Source of the DNA: an uncultured Saprospiraceae bacterium
Lineage (GTDB): Bacteria; Bacteroidota; Bacteroidia; Chitinophagales; Saprospiraceae
Assembly (NCBI GenBank): GCA_937959115.1
Contig: CALGAW010000022.1
Coordinates: forward strand, 62,001-126,000
Direction of reading: 5' to 3'
Length of the DNA stretch: 64,000 nt
Position 1 is the stretch's first letter, and every line of letters starts with the position of its first letter. The notes beneath the pieces were generated by a model. It was not told where the DNA came from. It saw only the letters and a list, made by a program, of their open reading frames with translations, and did not search any database. Positions 26,812-37,396 of this stretch are shown here, in pieces. Made by a program: the position numbers and the translations under genes.

Positions 26812-29800
26812 TTATTTCAAAATTGTAATTGTACCTTTTTTAGGATTATTAATATTAACATCCGTTTCTAGTAAGTAATAATATGTCCCTTGGGGTAATG
26901 GTTTGCCGTTCAACGTTCCACCCCAATTGTTAGTATAAGGATTTGCACTAAACACAACGTCCCCCCATCGATTCACAATCGTCAATCGATTAAATGGGAA
27001 GTTTTCTATATGAGGGATGATCCAATTATCATTCATTCCATCATCATTTGGCGAAATCACATCTGGAACAATCACCTCTTCGTCTACCCTAATTTCCACC
27101 TGTAAGGTATCAGCACATCCATCAACCGTCGATATTTCTACAGAGTAAACCGTTGTAATCGAAGGTGTTGCTTCAGGGTCAGGACAAAACGAGCAGCTCA
27201 GGTCACCGCTAGGCCACCATTCATAATTGTCTCCACCACTTGCTTGTAACTGTGCCGTGTTACCCAGAAACAGGATCGTATCATTCATTATCTGTGGGTT
27301 ATACTGAGAATCGATAAATGCGATCTCATCAGTTCCTGTACATCCGTTCACAGCCGTAACTGTTACAGCATACACCCCATAATTTAACACATCTATTGTT
27401 TGCGTTGTATCTCCTGTTGACCAACTATAATCTGCTCCAACATTCATTGCATCCGAAAACGTGTTCGGTGGCACACAACTTATCTCATCAGGCCCCAAAT
27501 CAACAAATGGAACAACGGGAACATTGATCACCGTGGTGCCTGTTGTTGTACAATTATATGAATCGGTCACAGTGACAGTGTACGTGCCAACTGTTAATCC
27601 GACTGCCGTTGCGCCTGTTTGGGATGGCACAGTACTCCATACATAACTAAACGGCGCTGTGCCTGCTGTTAATTGGACAGTCGCTTCACCGTTTGTAGCT
27701 CCGCAATCTGGATCAGTTGTCTGTATTGAAGTAATCGTTGGTCCAGGGATGTCTTGCAAAACAACACTTGTGTTAGCAGTGCAACCATTCGCATCTCTTA
27801 CCACAATCAACAATGTGCCAGCAGGGAGATTACTGATTTGATTGTTGAGCAGATAGCTTGCTCCATTATCAATGCTATAATCAAAAGGAGGTGTACCGCT
27901 CGATGCATTAATTGTAATGCTTCCATTTACTTGATTACACGCAGGGTCTACTACGATCACTGTATCTATTGTGGGCCCAGGAATGTCTTGCAATAGATAG
28001 CTACCAGTCGTTATACAACCATTCGCATCTTGAACTGTAAATGTATAAGTCGCTTCAACAAGATTGCTAAATACATTTGAAACCTGAAGTGCTCCATTAT
28101 TGATATTGAACAATAAAGGAGTCGTTCCTCCTGTCGTTTGTACCGTTATTGATCCATTAGAATTTCCACAAATTGGTTGCACCGCATTATAGCTTGTAAT
28201 CGTTGCACCTCCTTGATCATTTAATGTTATCTGGTCCGTTGTTGTGCAGCCATTGACATCGCTTACCGTTACCACATACGTATTAGGAGAAAGGCTTGTA
28301 AACACATTAGAGCCTTGTGGGGGGAACCCAGTAATAGCATAAGTAAACGGAGGAGAAGCACCACTCACTGAGATCGTAATCGAACCATTAGAATTTCCAC
28401 AGGTTGGGTCTATTTTATTGATTAAATCAATAGTTGGAGGAGGAATATCATTCAACGTAAATTGTAATGTATCTCTACAATCATTAACATCCGAAACGAT
28501 GACGGTATAACTTCCCATAAATAAATTACTAACCGTAGGATTACTAGTAAACGGACCATTTTCAAAACTGTATTGGTAAGGCGCTAATCCCTGAATAGAA
28601 GTAAACGTAACAGAACCATTGGACTGTCCACAAGTAGGTAAAGAAGAACTGGCTACCGATACCGTAGGTCCTGGCAAATCCTCTATTTCTTCAATTCTTG
28701 TGATTTCGCACCCATTCGAATCCCTTACCATTAAAGTGTAAAAGCCAGCAGAAAGATTCGTAAATGTATTCGAAGATTGATAAGGATTTCCATTCAAAGC
28801 AAATTCCAATGGAGGAGTGCCACCATTAGCTGCAATAGAAATTTCACCGATTGATTTACCACAATAAGTATCAGTAATTCCTTGGAGCAAAACAAAACTA
28901 GGAGGTGTATTGTATTGTATTTCGACAACCGAAGTTGCTTGACAATTATTAGTGTCAACTACGACAACGTCATATTGCCCAGGTGCTAAATTGGGAAACG
29001 TATTTGATAGTTGGAAATTTCCGCCATTATCAATACTATATTGAAAAGGTACATTAATGCCCGAAGCATGAATGACAATACTTCCACTCACAAAGTCACA
29101 GGAAGAATCGATCACTGAAACGCTATCCAATACGACACCTGACTGATCTGTCAGCAAAGCAACATCAAAAGCCTTACAACCATTTGCATCCTGAACCACA
29201 ATATTATACGTAGCTGCAGGAAGAGTTGAAAAGCCAGAAGTAGGTAGATACGTCAAGCCGCCATCTATTGAATAATCTAAAGCACCGGTACCTCCTGATG
29301 CAGTAATCGTAATTGATCCATCCGCTTGACCACAATTCGGCTCTATGATTGAAACCGAAGCGATCATTGGACCAGCAATATCTGTTAATGTAATCGTGTC
29401 AAAACCTTGGCAACCATTTTGATCTTCTGCTACGAGGTAGTATGTGCCTGAAGGCAGTCCTAGAAACAGAGGCGAGGTCTGGGTCGTCACGCCGCCATTA
29501 ATACTATAATCAATCCCCGTAGATGGCGTCGTGATCATCTCTATCGAGCCAGAACTGTCCTGACAGATTGGCTGAACAGTATTCACTGTATTAATCACTG
29601 GAGCTCCTCCAGAAAATAAGGTAGTCGTATCGGAATCCGTACAGCCAAGGTTGTCCTTGACAATAAACGTATAAAATCCAGGCCCTAAACCTGTAAAGAA
29701 GTTGCTAGATTGATAGGTAACGCCCAGATCACTACTATAGGTCAGAGGCGTTTGAGAGCCACTTGCCAATACAGTAACGGTACCGTTTGTGGCCCCGCAA

Positions 29801-32800
29801 TCTGGATTGTTATTAACAAAACCACTAATGGTAGGTGGTGATGTATTGCCAACGGTAACGGTGCTTGCTGTTTGACATAGATTTGCATCCGTTACGGTGA
29901 CGGTATAATTTCCTCCTAATAAACCACTTATTACTTGAGTAGCGGATCCGTTACTCCAAATATACTGGTAAGGTGAGATTCCCCCAGTTGCTGATGCACT
30001 AGCCTGTCCATCACTATTCCCACATGACGCATTGTTGTCTAAAGAGGCAACAGCCGAAAGTAGGGGCGGTTCTGAAATGACTTGCGAAAGGGTAGCAACA
30101 CAAGATGCTCCATCCGTTACAGTGACTGTATACGTACCTTGTGGAAGATTACTAATATTTTGTGAACTTGCCCCATTGGACCACGTATAACTGTAAGGGA
30201 CAGTACCAGAACTAACTTGAACATTAATATACCCATCACTTATACCATTACAGGAAACGGCCTGAGAATTTATTAGCGTGAGTACGGGTAACGGAGCAGG
30301 ATTTAATTGTTCGCTTGTGATAAGTATGCAGCCTGAATCATCCAATACAGTTACAAAGTACGTTCCTGCGCTTAATCCAGTAATTGTAGCCGTTGAGGCT
30401 CCGTTGCTCCAATTATAAATGTAAGGAGTCGATCCGCCAGTTACGCTAATTGTCATTGATCCATCATCATTACAGGAAGGATTCACTCCATTGATAATAC
30501 TGCCAGTCGGAGCGCCAATATCACTTACAATGGCTACATCGGTGCCTGTACAACCATTAACATCAGATACCGTTACGAAGTAGGAGCCTGAGAATAAACC
30601 AGATATTGTTGTTGTGGTTGCCCCATTACTCCAAAGGTAAGTGTAAGGAGGATTAGATCCACTAGCTGTCACACTAACATCTCCATTGCTTGCACCACAG
30701 GTAGAAGGATTTCCGGGTGTTGCTACAGCCAATAATTCAGAAGGTGAAGTGATCACAACGATCAATGTTCCTTTACAATTGTTCATATCTGTAAACGTAA
30801 CGGTATTCGTACCAGCTGGTAATCCCGTTACATCCTCAGTTGTCTGACCATTTGATGACCATTCGTAGAAATAAGGTGCAACACCACCAGTTACGGTAAT
30901 ATCTGCAGCACCAGTGGAGAGTCCAAAACAGATGATATTTGTTTGCTGATCAATTGTTGCATTAGGAAATAATGGTGCGATTAAAGTATTACTAGCTATT
31001 GTATTACAGCCAGAAGCATCAGTAATCGTAACAATGTAGCTACCTGGTGCAAGTCCTGTAATCGTGCTTGTATTTCCTCCATTACTCCAATTATAGGAAT
31101 ATGGAGTAACGCCACCTGTTACAGTAATAGAGATTTCACCATCATCATCGCATGAAGGATCAATTGTTGCTGTCTGAGCTATCGCAGGACCACCTAGGTC
31201 TGCAATGTTTACAGATCCTGTTGTAGTACATCCATTACTGTCGGTTGCTGTTAAGGTATAGGTTCCACTTGCCAAACCTGAGACAAAGGTACCTGTATCT
31301 CCAGTGCTCCAAAGGTATTGGAACCCAGGAGTACCACCAACTGCAAGGGCATCTGCCTCTCCATCAGAATTGCCACAAGTGGAAGATTTCAATTCATTTA
31401 AGGTCAATGTAATAGCTGGGGGTTCTGTGAGTGTTACGAAATTGCTTGCTGTACATCCATTTACATCAGTAATAGTAAAGGAGTAATTCCCAGCAGGCAA
31501 ATTAAGTTGTGCATTTGTATTTGGAGCACCATTAGACCATACGTAAGTGTAAGGAGATGTGCCTCCTACATTAGACGCTAAGATGGATCCAGAACTCGCT
31601 CCATTGCAACTTATGTTTGTTGAGGTGAAAGAAGTACTTAAAGCAGGTGAAGACATCAATGTTTCAGTCAAGATACTTGTACAATTATTGAAGTCAGTAA
31701 CGGTCAAGATATACGAACCGCCTGCTAATCCTGAAATGTCTTCTGTTGTTGCTCCATTGCTCCAATTGTAGGAATAGGGAGTTGTACCGCTAGATACATT
31801 TATCGTGATCGAGCCATTGTCAGCACAAGCAGGCTGAACAACGTTTACTATGTTAACTGCAGGGCCGCCTATATCAAAAAGGAAAAGGAAATCTGAATCC
31901 ATACATCCATTGGCGTCTGTAGCTGTAACCGCGTAAGTTCCTGCTGGAATACCTGTAATAACTGCTGTTGTCTCGCCTGTATTCCAGATATACTGGTATG
32001 GAAAAACCCCATTAGAAATCAAGGCCTCAACCACCCCATCAGAATTACCACAGGTAGGCGTTTGTAATTCAGTTAACGTTAATCCTATCGGAAGTGGTTC
32101 AGTCACTATTGTAGAAAAGGTATCTGAGCAACCATTTACATCAGTAACTGTTTGGGAGTAAGTTCCTGCGGGGACATTATTCAAATCTTTTGTAGAAGCA
32201 CCATTCGACCAGATATAAACATACGGGGCCGTTCCTCCTTGTACCGTAACGAAAATATTTCCAGAACTTTCACCATTACAGACAACATTTGACTGTAGTC
32301 GGTTTAAAAATAATGCTGGTGAATTATTTAAACTTGTTGAAACAATCGTCGTGCAGTTGTTGTCGTCTGTTACTGATACGGTATACGCTCCGCCACTTAG
32401 TCCTGAAACGTCTTCTGTTGTTGCTCCATTGCTCCAATTGTAGGAATAGGGAGTTGCTCCACCAGAGGCTGTAATAAGGATCGAACCATTGTCTCCACAC
32501 ACTGGCTGGTTTGTTTGATCAATTGTCGCGGTTGGTCCTCCAATGTTGCTGACACTAACTTGTGCTGTAGCAGAACAATTAGAAAGATCTGTAACAGTAA
32601 CCGTATAACTTCCAGGACCAATATTCCCAATAGAAGGTAATGTTCCTCCATTGGACCATAGATAGGTTATTGGAGGAGTTCCAGCCCCAGAGACTGTTGC
32701 AGTTCCATTATTTTGACCACAGGTAGCATCTGTTGCCGTTATTGAGTTAATAACAGGGGGTGACTGAGTCGGCATACTAAAACCCGTGGTATCCTGACAT

Positions 32801-35800
32801 CCATTAAAATCGGTAACGGTTACCGTATTCCAACCAGCCAATAGCTGCGTATTTGTAGGGCCAGTACCTCCGTTTGGCCAAAGTATTGTATATGGACTTA
32901 CACCTCCATTAACTAACGCAGTAGCTGAGCCACCAGGATTAATACAAGGTGCGGGTTGATTGACTCCAATGGTTGTTACTATTTCCGCTTCTTGTGTGAT
33001 GGTTACTTGATCGGTTGCGGTACAGCTATTTGCATCAGTAACCGTGACCAAGTATGTGCCTATGGAGAGCCCTGTTGCTGTTGAGGTGGTTTGCGATCCT
33101 GAATTAGTAGACCATTGATAGGTGTAGGGCAATAAGCCTCCTGTACCTGAAGCGAAAGCAGATCCATTTGTTCCACCAAAACAAGACACATTACTTGAAG
33201 AAACTGAAACGATGAGCTTTAGTGCTCCTGTTAGTGTTTCACTTGCGGTGGCAGTGCAACCATCTCGGTCGGTTGCTGTAATTGTATAGGTACCCGCTGT
33301 AAGATTAGAGATATTTTGAGTCGAAGCTCCATTACTCCAATTATAGACAATAGGAGGAATAGCTCCTTGCAAGACAACATTGATAAACCCATCGTTTATG
33401 CATCCTGGATTATTAACAGTAGTTGTAATTGTTACATTTTTTTGATTGCCCACCTGAAGGCCAATTCCTGAAGAACATCCATTTGCCTCAGTAACGGTTA
33501 CAATGTAGTTTCCAGCGACAAGGCCAGTTAAGTCTTCTGTGGTGGCACCATTGCTCCATATAAAAGAATAAGGGAGTTCACCATTTGTAACGGTAATATT
33601 AATAGAGCCAGTAGCACTTCCTACGCATATTGCATCTGTTGAAACTCCTGTAACATTAGGATTCACAGGAGGTGCCAGTTTAATAGTAAGAATGTCCTGC
33701 AAACCGTTATTTCCAGGAACATCGATATCGTTTGATCGTGTAAAGCCTGTCAGGATATACCCTCCATCTTTCGTAAGGTTCATTCCAAGTAATCGCTCAT
33801 CGTCTGACCCTCCATAGGTTTCTTCCCATTGAAGAATGCCATTTTCATCTATTTTGAACAACCAAAAATCTTCGCCACCCAAATTCGTTGAAACATCATT
33901 ATCAGAAGATGTTGTGTGTCCACCAATTAGATAGCCACCATCTCCTGTTTCTTGTAGTGTTAATCCTTGATCTACTTGAGTTCCACCAAAATTTTCTTCC
34001 CAGATGACTCCACCAGAATTGTTAATTTTTACAACCCAAACATCATCCATTCCATAGTTAGAAGAAACATCAACATTTGATGATCCTGTATATCCTACAA
34101 AGACATAGCCTGAACAATCTTTAAGTTCAATGATTTGATATCCGAAGTCATTATTTGTTCCTCCGTAATTCTCTTCCCAAGATAAATTTCCAAATCGATT
34201 GTACTTAACGACCCAAACGTCTATTCCACCATTATTCGCAGAGACATCAAAGTTGGATGAAAATGTATACCCAATTGTCATATAGCCACCATCTGATGTC
34301 GTAATTGCATCCAGCAAGTAGTCTTGACTAGAACCACCATTGCTTTTACTAATAATTCTATCGGAAAACTGGTTGGCAGTGAATAGCCAATACTCTGCGC
34401 CACCATTTCCTGAAGGTACATCAAAGTTGGAGGAGGAAGACCATGCTCCAACGACTAGTTCTTTGTTGTTTTGAGAACGGACGACAAGTCCATCATCACC
34501 ATCAGAACCACCATAGTTTTTTTCCCAGTTTAAACCTCCTGTATTGTTAATGTTTCCTACCCAAACATCAGAAAGTCCATAGTTTTTAGCTACATCAAAG
34601 TCTGAAGAAGAGGAGGTTCCTGCAAAGGTATATTCACTTGAATCGGCTTCAATGATAGATCTTGCCAAATCTGCGGCTGATCCACCATAGTTTTCCTCCC
34701 AGATGATCCCTCCTGCAGGATTGATTTTTAAAATCCAGACGTCTTGGTCTCCATTGTTGCCTCCAACGTCTCCGTTGTTTGATCTAGATTGACCAGCTAA
34801 AATGAAATTGCCATCCGTAGTTTCTTTAATATCCCAGCCAGCATCATCATTTGAGCCACCATAATTTTGTACCCATTCTATCTGTGGGGGTTTACTGTCT
34901 TGAACGATGCCCCTATACCGTCTTGCCTTACAAGTTGGAGTGCTCGAACTACCAATATCTACATAGACCTCTCCAGGAGGTAAGCTATTTACATTAATAC
35001 CCGTTTGTCCGTTACTCCATTGATAACTGTAGCCTCCTACTGGGTTTTTAACAAGTGCTTGTCCGGCCCCAGAATTGAAACTACATTCTGATTCACTCAC
35101 TCTGATATAAGCATTTATCTGTCCAGGAGGGGTTTGTACAATAGCATTGGCAGTAGCTATGCATCCTGCAGCATCCGTAACAGTGAGATAAACCACACCT
35201 GGCTCAAGTCCAACGGCATCTGCAGTTGTTGCTCCAGTAGACCAATTATACGTATATGGAACGGTGCCTCCTTGAACAAAAGAACTAATTACACCTGTAG
35301 AACTAGGACAAGATGGAGTAGTCTGACTAAAGGAAATACTGGGCGGTGAGCCAGCAACAACTGTTGCCGCTTGAACGATTGTGCATCCAGCAGCATCAGT
35401 AGCAGTCAAGGTATAATTACCAGGAATAAGCCCCGTGTTTGTCGCAGTACTTGCTCCATTTGACCAGTTATAGGTAATGGGGGGCAGTCCTCCACTAACA
35501 GTTGCGGTTATAGAACCATTTGCAACTGCTGCACAAGTATTCACAACATTAAATTGGACTGACAGGGGTAGACTCTGATCCAATACAATTACCCAATAGT
35601 CTGATAGGCCAAAGTTTAAATTGCCTTGCGTACTTCCAATCATAGCATATCCGCCATCAGCAACTTGTATTGCACCAGCACAATCGTCATTGAACCCTCC
35701 AGGGTTAGAACCATAAGTCTTTTCCCACTCTAATGTTGGATTTGTAGACGTCGTGAATTTCGTTAACCAGTATTCCGTACCTCCTGTATTTCCGCTTTGA

Positions 35801-37134
35801 ATTGTTCCATTATTAGAAGACGTCGTACCACCTACGAGTAAACCACCATCTCCAGTTCTAACAAGCGAAGCAGGGATATCGCTTCCCGATCCTCCAAATT
35901 TATTGGAAGAATAAACAAAGTTTCCTGTTGAGGGAGGTTGAATGTGCATCAGTAGATAATCATTGCCACCAAAAACAGTGCTGCCTGCTTCTCCATTATT
36001 CGAGTTGGAGGCTGCTATTAGGTAAACACTATTGTCTTGATTAGCAATCATATCGTATGGTCGGTCATTTCCTGTTCCACCATAGTTTCGTCCACCTGTA
36101 AAGACGCCAGCACTATTGATTTCTGCAAGCCAAATGTCCCAGGACCCAAGACTATAATTTCCTGAAACGTCTCCGTCGTTTGATTCTGAGTAACCGCTTA
36201 ACACAAAGTTGCCATTTGGAAGTTCAACAGCGCTTGTGGCATAATCGTCAAAGCTTCCTCCCACCAAGGTACGCCAATTTATAGCTCCACTGCTGGTGAT
36301 TTTACAAGCATAATAATCATATCCACCTTTAACTCCTAGGTTTGTAGAAGCAGAAGCACCTACAAAAAGAAACCCATTGTCACAGGTTTGAATAATATCG
36401 AATAAAAATTCTGTACTGTTTCCCCCATATTTTAAGGACCAGACGATATTTCCTGTAAAGTCGATTTTTGTTAACCACATATCCCATAGCCCCAAAACAT
36501 AAGTTGGAACCGTTCCGTCGTTTGATCGAGTGTGCCCAGCAATCATATAGCCATCGCTGAGTGCTAGGACTTTAACAATGACGTCATCCGCTGACCCACC
36601 ATAAACTTTTGACCAGACAGTGCTAAGGTTGTGGTTTCTAACGGTAACCCACGCATCCTCAGCACCGTAAGTTGCTGCAGCACCATTAATACTCCCGACC
36701 GCAATAAAACCTCCAGTATTCGTTTCGGCCATGTCAGAGGCAAAGTCATCATCTGAAAATCCCATATTAGAGCTTGCCTCCACAATATTTTCGTCTGAAT
36801 ATCCAACAACAACGTCAGCAACAGCGACTAATGGTGGGGCAGTAACTGTCACACTGTATTTCCCATTTGGAAGACCTGTTATTGTGTAAGCACTTCCTCC
36901 TGATACTCCATTACTCCATGCAATTTGTGCTACTGGAATACCAAACGTTTCAACTGTTGCGGTACCGTTTGCTTCTCCGCAGGATGTATTTGTTGATGTA
37001 ACAACGATTTGTTTATTGTCTGGATTAAGGTCCAGCTTATCATGCTCCAATAACGCGGGATGATGTGCACGAGCGATGATGCTAATGAGTAATAACACCA
37101 ACAACAGGGGTAGATGTAAAAATTTTCTTTTCAA
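26812..37134 (-). CDS. Giant SprB-like T9SS type B adhesin (3440 residues)
   Basis: Signal peptide (LHLPLLLVLLLISIIARAHH). One SprB-type module (about 45-105) precedes a first seven-blade propeller (about 125-520; YGGSADDVIVKVLALSDGYM and similar). Three SprB modules follow, then a second seven-blade propeller (about 755-1160; YGGSNDDAGWDIKETTDGNF and similar). A run of about 27 SprB-type modules of about 75 residues occupies about 1160-3250. Modules share C..NGSI...G..PY.Y.WSNG.....I.GL..G.Y.VTVTD.NGC. The last about 85 residues are the gliding-motility-associated/CHU_C type B sorting domain (VISPNDDGMNDNW, RWGDVVFSANPYTNNWGG, GTYYYLLE). SprB is the mobile surface adhesin of gliding Bacteroidota. 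Whether this protein drives gliding or only adhesion cannot be told from sequence. Confidence 0.93.
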   Translation of the reverse strand: MKRKFLHLPLLLVLLLISIIARAHHPALLEHDKLDLNPDNKQIVVTSTNTSCGEANGTATVETFGIPVAQIAWSNGVSGGSAYTITGLPNGKYSVTVTAPPLVAVADVVVGYSDENIVEASSNMGFSDDDFASDMAETNTGGFIAVGSINGAAATYGAEDAWVTVRNHNLSTVWSKVYGGSADDVIVKVLALSDGYMIAGHTRSNDGTVPTYVLGLWDMWLTKIDFTGNIVWSLKYGGNSTEFLFDIIQTCDNGFLFVGASASTNLGVKGGYDYYACKITSSGAINWRTLVGGSFDDYATSAVELPNGNFVLSGYSESNDGDVSGNYSLGSWDIWLAEINSAGVFTGGRNYGGTGNDRPYDMIANQDNSVYLIAASNSNNGEAGSTVFGGNDYLLMHIQPPSTGNFVYSSNKFGGSGSDIPASLVRTGDGGLLVGGTTSSNNGTIQSGNTGGTEYWLTKFTTSTNPTLEWEKTYGSNPGGFNDDCAGAIQVADGGYAMIGSTQGNLNFGLSDYWVIVLDQSLPLSVQFNVVNTCAAVANGSITATVSGGLPPITYNWSNGASTATNTGLIPGNYTLTATDAAGCTIVQAATVVAGSPPSISFSQTTPSCPSSTGVISSFVQGGTVPYTYNWSTGATTADAVGLEPGVVYLTVTDAAGCIATANAIVQTPPGQINAYIRVSESECSFNSGAGQALVKNPVGGYSYQWSNGQTGINVNSLPPGEVYVDIGSSSTPTCKARRYRGIVQDSKPPQIEWVQNYGGSNDDAGWDIKETTDGNFILAGQSRSNNGDVGGNNGDQDVWILKINPAGGIIWEENYGGSAADLARSIIEADSSEYTFAGTSSSSDFDVAKNYGLSDVWVGNINNTGGLNWEKNYGGSDGDDGLVVRSQNNKELVVGAWSSSSNFDVPSGNGGAEYWLFTANQFSDRIISKSNGGSSQDYLLDAITTSDGGYMTIGYTFSSNFDVSANNGGIDVWVVKYNRFGNLSWEENYGGTNNDFGYQIIELKDCSGYVFVGYTGSSNVDVSSNYGMDDVWVVKINNSGGVIWEENFGGTQVDQGLTLQETGDGGYLIGGHTTSSDNDVSTNLGGEDFWLFKIDENGILQWEETYGGSDDERLLGMNLTKDGGYILTGFTRSNDIDVPGNNGLQDILTIKLAPPVNPNVTGVSTDAICVGSATGSINITVTNGELPYSFIWSNGATTEDLTGLVAGNYIVTVTEANGCSSGIGLQVGNQKNVTITTTVNNPGCINDGFINVVLQGAIPPIVYNWSNGASTQNISNLTAGTYTITATDRDGCTATASETLTGALKLIVSVSSSNVSCFGGTNGSAFASGTGGLLPYTYQWSTNSGSQTTSTATGLSIGTYLVTVTDANSCTATDQVTITQEAEIVTTIGVNQPAPCINPGGSATALVNGGVSPYTILWPNGGTGPTNTQLLAGWNTVTVTDFNGCQDTTGFSMPTQSPPVINSITATDATCGQNNGTATVSGAGTPPITYLWSNGGTLPSIGNIGPGSYTVTVTDLSNCSATAQVSVSNIGGPTATIDQTNQPVCGDNGSILITASGGATPYSYNWSNGATTEDVSGLSGGAYTVSVTDDNNCTTIVSTSLNNSPALFLNRLQSNVVCNGESSGNIFVTVQGGTAPYVYIWSNGASTKDLNNVPAGTYSQTVTDVNGCSDTFSTIVTEPLPIGLTLTELQTPTCGNSDGVVEALISNGVFPYQYIWNTGETTAVITGIPAGTYAVTATDANGCMDSDFLFLFDIGGPAVNIVNVVQPACADNGSITINVSSGTTPYSYNWSNGATTEDISGLAGGSYILTVTDFNNCTSILTETLMSSPALSTSFTSTNISCNGASSGSILASNVGGTSPYTYVWSNGAPNTNAQLNLPAGNYSFTITDVNGCTASNFVTLTEPPAITLTLNELKSSTCGNSDGEADALAVGGTPGFQYLWSTGDTGTFVSGLASGTYTLTATDSNGCTTTGSVNIADLGGPAIAQTATIDPSCDDDGEISITVTGGVTPYSYNWSNGGNTSTITGLAPGSYIVTITDASGCNTIASNTLIAPLFPNATIDQQTNIICFGLSTGAADITVTGGVAPYFYEWSSNGQTTEDVTGLPAGTNTVTFTDMNNCKGTLIVVITSPSELLAVATPGNPSTCGASNGDVSVTASGSNPPYTYLWSNGATTTTISGLFSGSYFVTVSDVNGCTGTDVAIVSDIGAPTGSIINGVNPSCNDDGSMTISVTGGSTPYIYNWSNGASTATITGLSAGTYFVTVLDDSGCILITSEQLNPAPLPVLTLINSQAVSCNGISDGYINVQVSSGTVPYSYTWSNGASSQNISNLPQGTYTVTVTDGASCVATLSQVISEPPLLSAVASLDNNASCGNSDGQASASATGGISPYQYIWSNGSATQVISGLLGGNYTVTVTDANLCQTASTVTVGNTSPPTISGFVNNNPDCGATNGTVTVLASGSQTPLTYSSDLGVTYQSSNFFTGLGPGFYTFIVKDNLGCTDSDTTTLFSGGAPVINTVNTVQPICQDSSGSIEMITTPSTGIDYSINGGVTTQTSPLFLGLPSGTYYLVAEDQNGCQGFDTITLTDIAGPMIASVSIIEPNCGQADGSITITASGGTGALDYSIDGGLTYLPTSGFSTLPAATYNIVVQDANGCKAFDVALLTDQSGVVLDSVSVIDSSCDFVSGSIVIHASGINVPFQYSIDNGGNFQLSNTFPNLAPGQYDVVVVDTNNCQATSVVEIQYNTPPSFVLLQGITDTYCGKSIGEISIAANGGTPPLEFALNGNPYQSSNTFTNLSAGFYTLMVRDSNGCEITRIEEIEDLPGPTVSVASSSLPTCGQSNGSVTFTSIQGLAPYQYSFENGPFTSNPTVSNLFMGSYTVIVSDVNDCRDTLQFTLNDIPPPTIDLINKIDPTCGNSNGSITISVSGASPPFTYAITGFPPQGSNVFTSLSPNTYVVTVSDVNGCTTTDQITLNDQGGATITSYNAVQPICGNSNGSITVQTTGGTTPLLFNINNGALQVSNVFSNLVEATYTFTVQDANGCITTGSYLLQDIPGPTIDTVIVVDPACNQVNGSITINASSGTPPFDYSIDNGASYLLNNQISNLPAGTLLIVVRDANGCTANTSVVLQDIPGPTITSIQTTDPDCGATNGEATVQLTAGTAPFSYVWSTVPSQTGATAVGLTVGTYTVTVTDSYNCTTTGTTVINVPVVPFVDLGPDEISCVPPNTFSDAMNVGADYSWSTGDTTQTIDVLNYGVYAVTVTAVNGCTGTDEIAFIDSQYNPQIMNDTILFLGNTAQLQASGGDNYEWWPSGDLSCSFCPDPEATPSITTVYSVEISTVDGCADTLQVEIRVDEEVIVPDVISPNDDGMNDNWIIPHIENFPFNRLTIVNRWGDVVFSANPYTNNWGGTLNGKPLPQGTYYYLLETDVNINNPKKGTITILK
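31738..31784 (-). repeat. 47-bp perfect repeat, copy 1
   Basis: Identical base for base to 32410-32456. Both encode the SYNWSNGATTED segment of adjacent A modules, 672 bp apart. Confidence 0.9.
32410..32456 (-). repeat. 47-bp perfect repeat, copy 2
   Basis: Identical to 31738-31784; the surrounding bases diverge at many silent sites. Confidence 0.9.
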
Positions 37135-37300
37135 GCTTAATTAAGATTTTACGTAGAAATGCAATATACAAAACTTTGCAGCAAGGTGCATAATTAAAAT
37201 ATGTAAGGATACTCGTATGAATGAAGTTTTAATGTTTCATCTATGAATGATTGGTCAGGTTTAGGACAATGAACTCAAGGGTAAAATCTACCAATCTAAA

Positions 37301-37332
37301 ATAAAAATAGGCGCTTTTTTCAAAGCACCTAT
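37301..37332 (-). terminator. Intrinsic terminator of the DUF2147 gene
   Basis: On the minus strand the arms TAGGTGCTTT and AAAGCGCCTA (one mismatch) form a hairpin followed by TTTTTATTTT. It lies 65 bases after the DUF2147 stop codon and would insulate the SprB gene downstream. Confidence 0.8.
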
Positions 37333-37396
37333 ACAAATGAGGGATAACCCTACAATTTATTCTGTTTCTACACAATTGGATTTGTGTAACGTTGAT

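Larger units (their letters stand above)
29820..32530 (-). repeat. Four consecutive three-module super-repeats of about 672 bp
   Basis: Within the SprB array, modules recur in the order A-B-C. A carries C(A/D/G/N)D(N/D)G followed by TPYSYNWSNG. B carries SCNG or a close variant. C carries STCGNSDG or a close variant. The A cysteine codons fall near 32500, 31828, 31145 and 30472, a constant spacing of about 672 bp (224 codons). Confidence 0.8.
27380..33660 (-). repeat. Array of about 27 SprB-type modules
   Basis: Coding repeats of about 225 bp each. Two classes are visible. Modules with WSNGA cores dominate about 29800-33660. Modules with YSIDGG/YSIDNG-type cores dominate about 27700-29800, and one WSTVP module closes the array near 27620. 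Confidence 0.85.
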
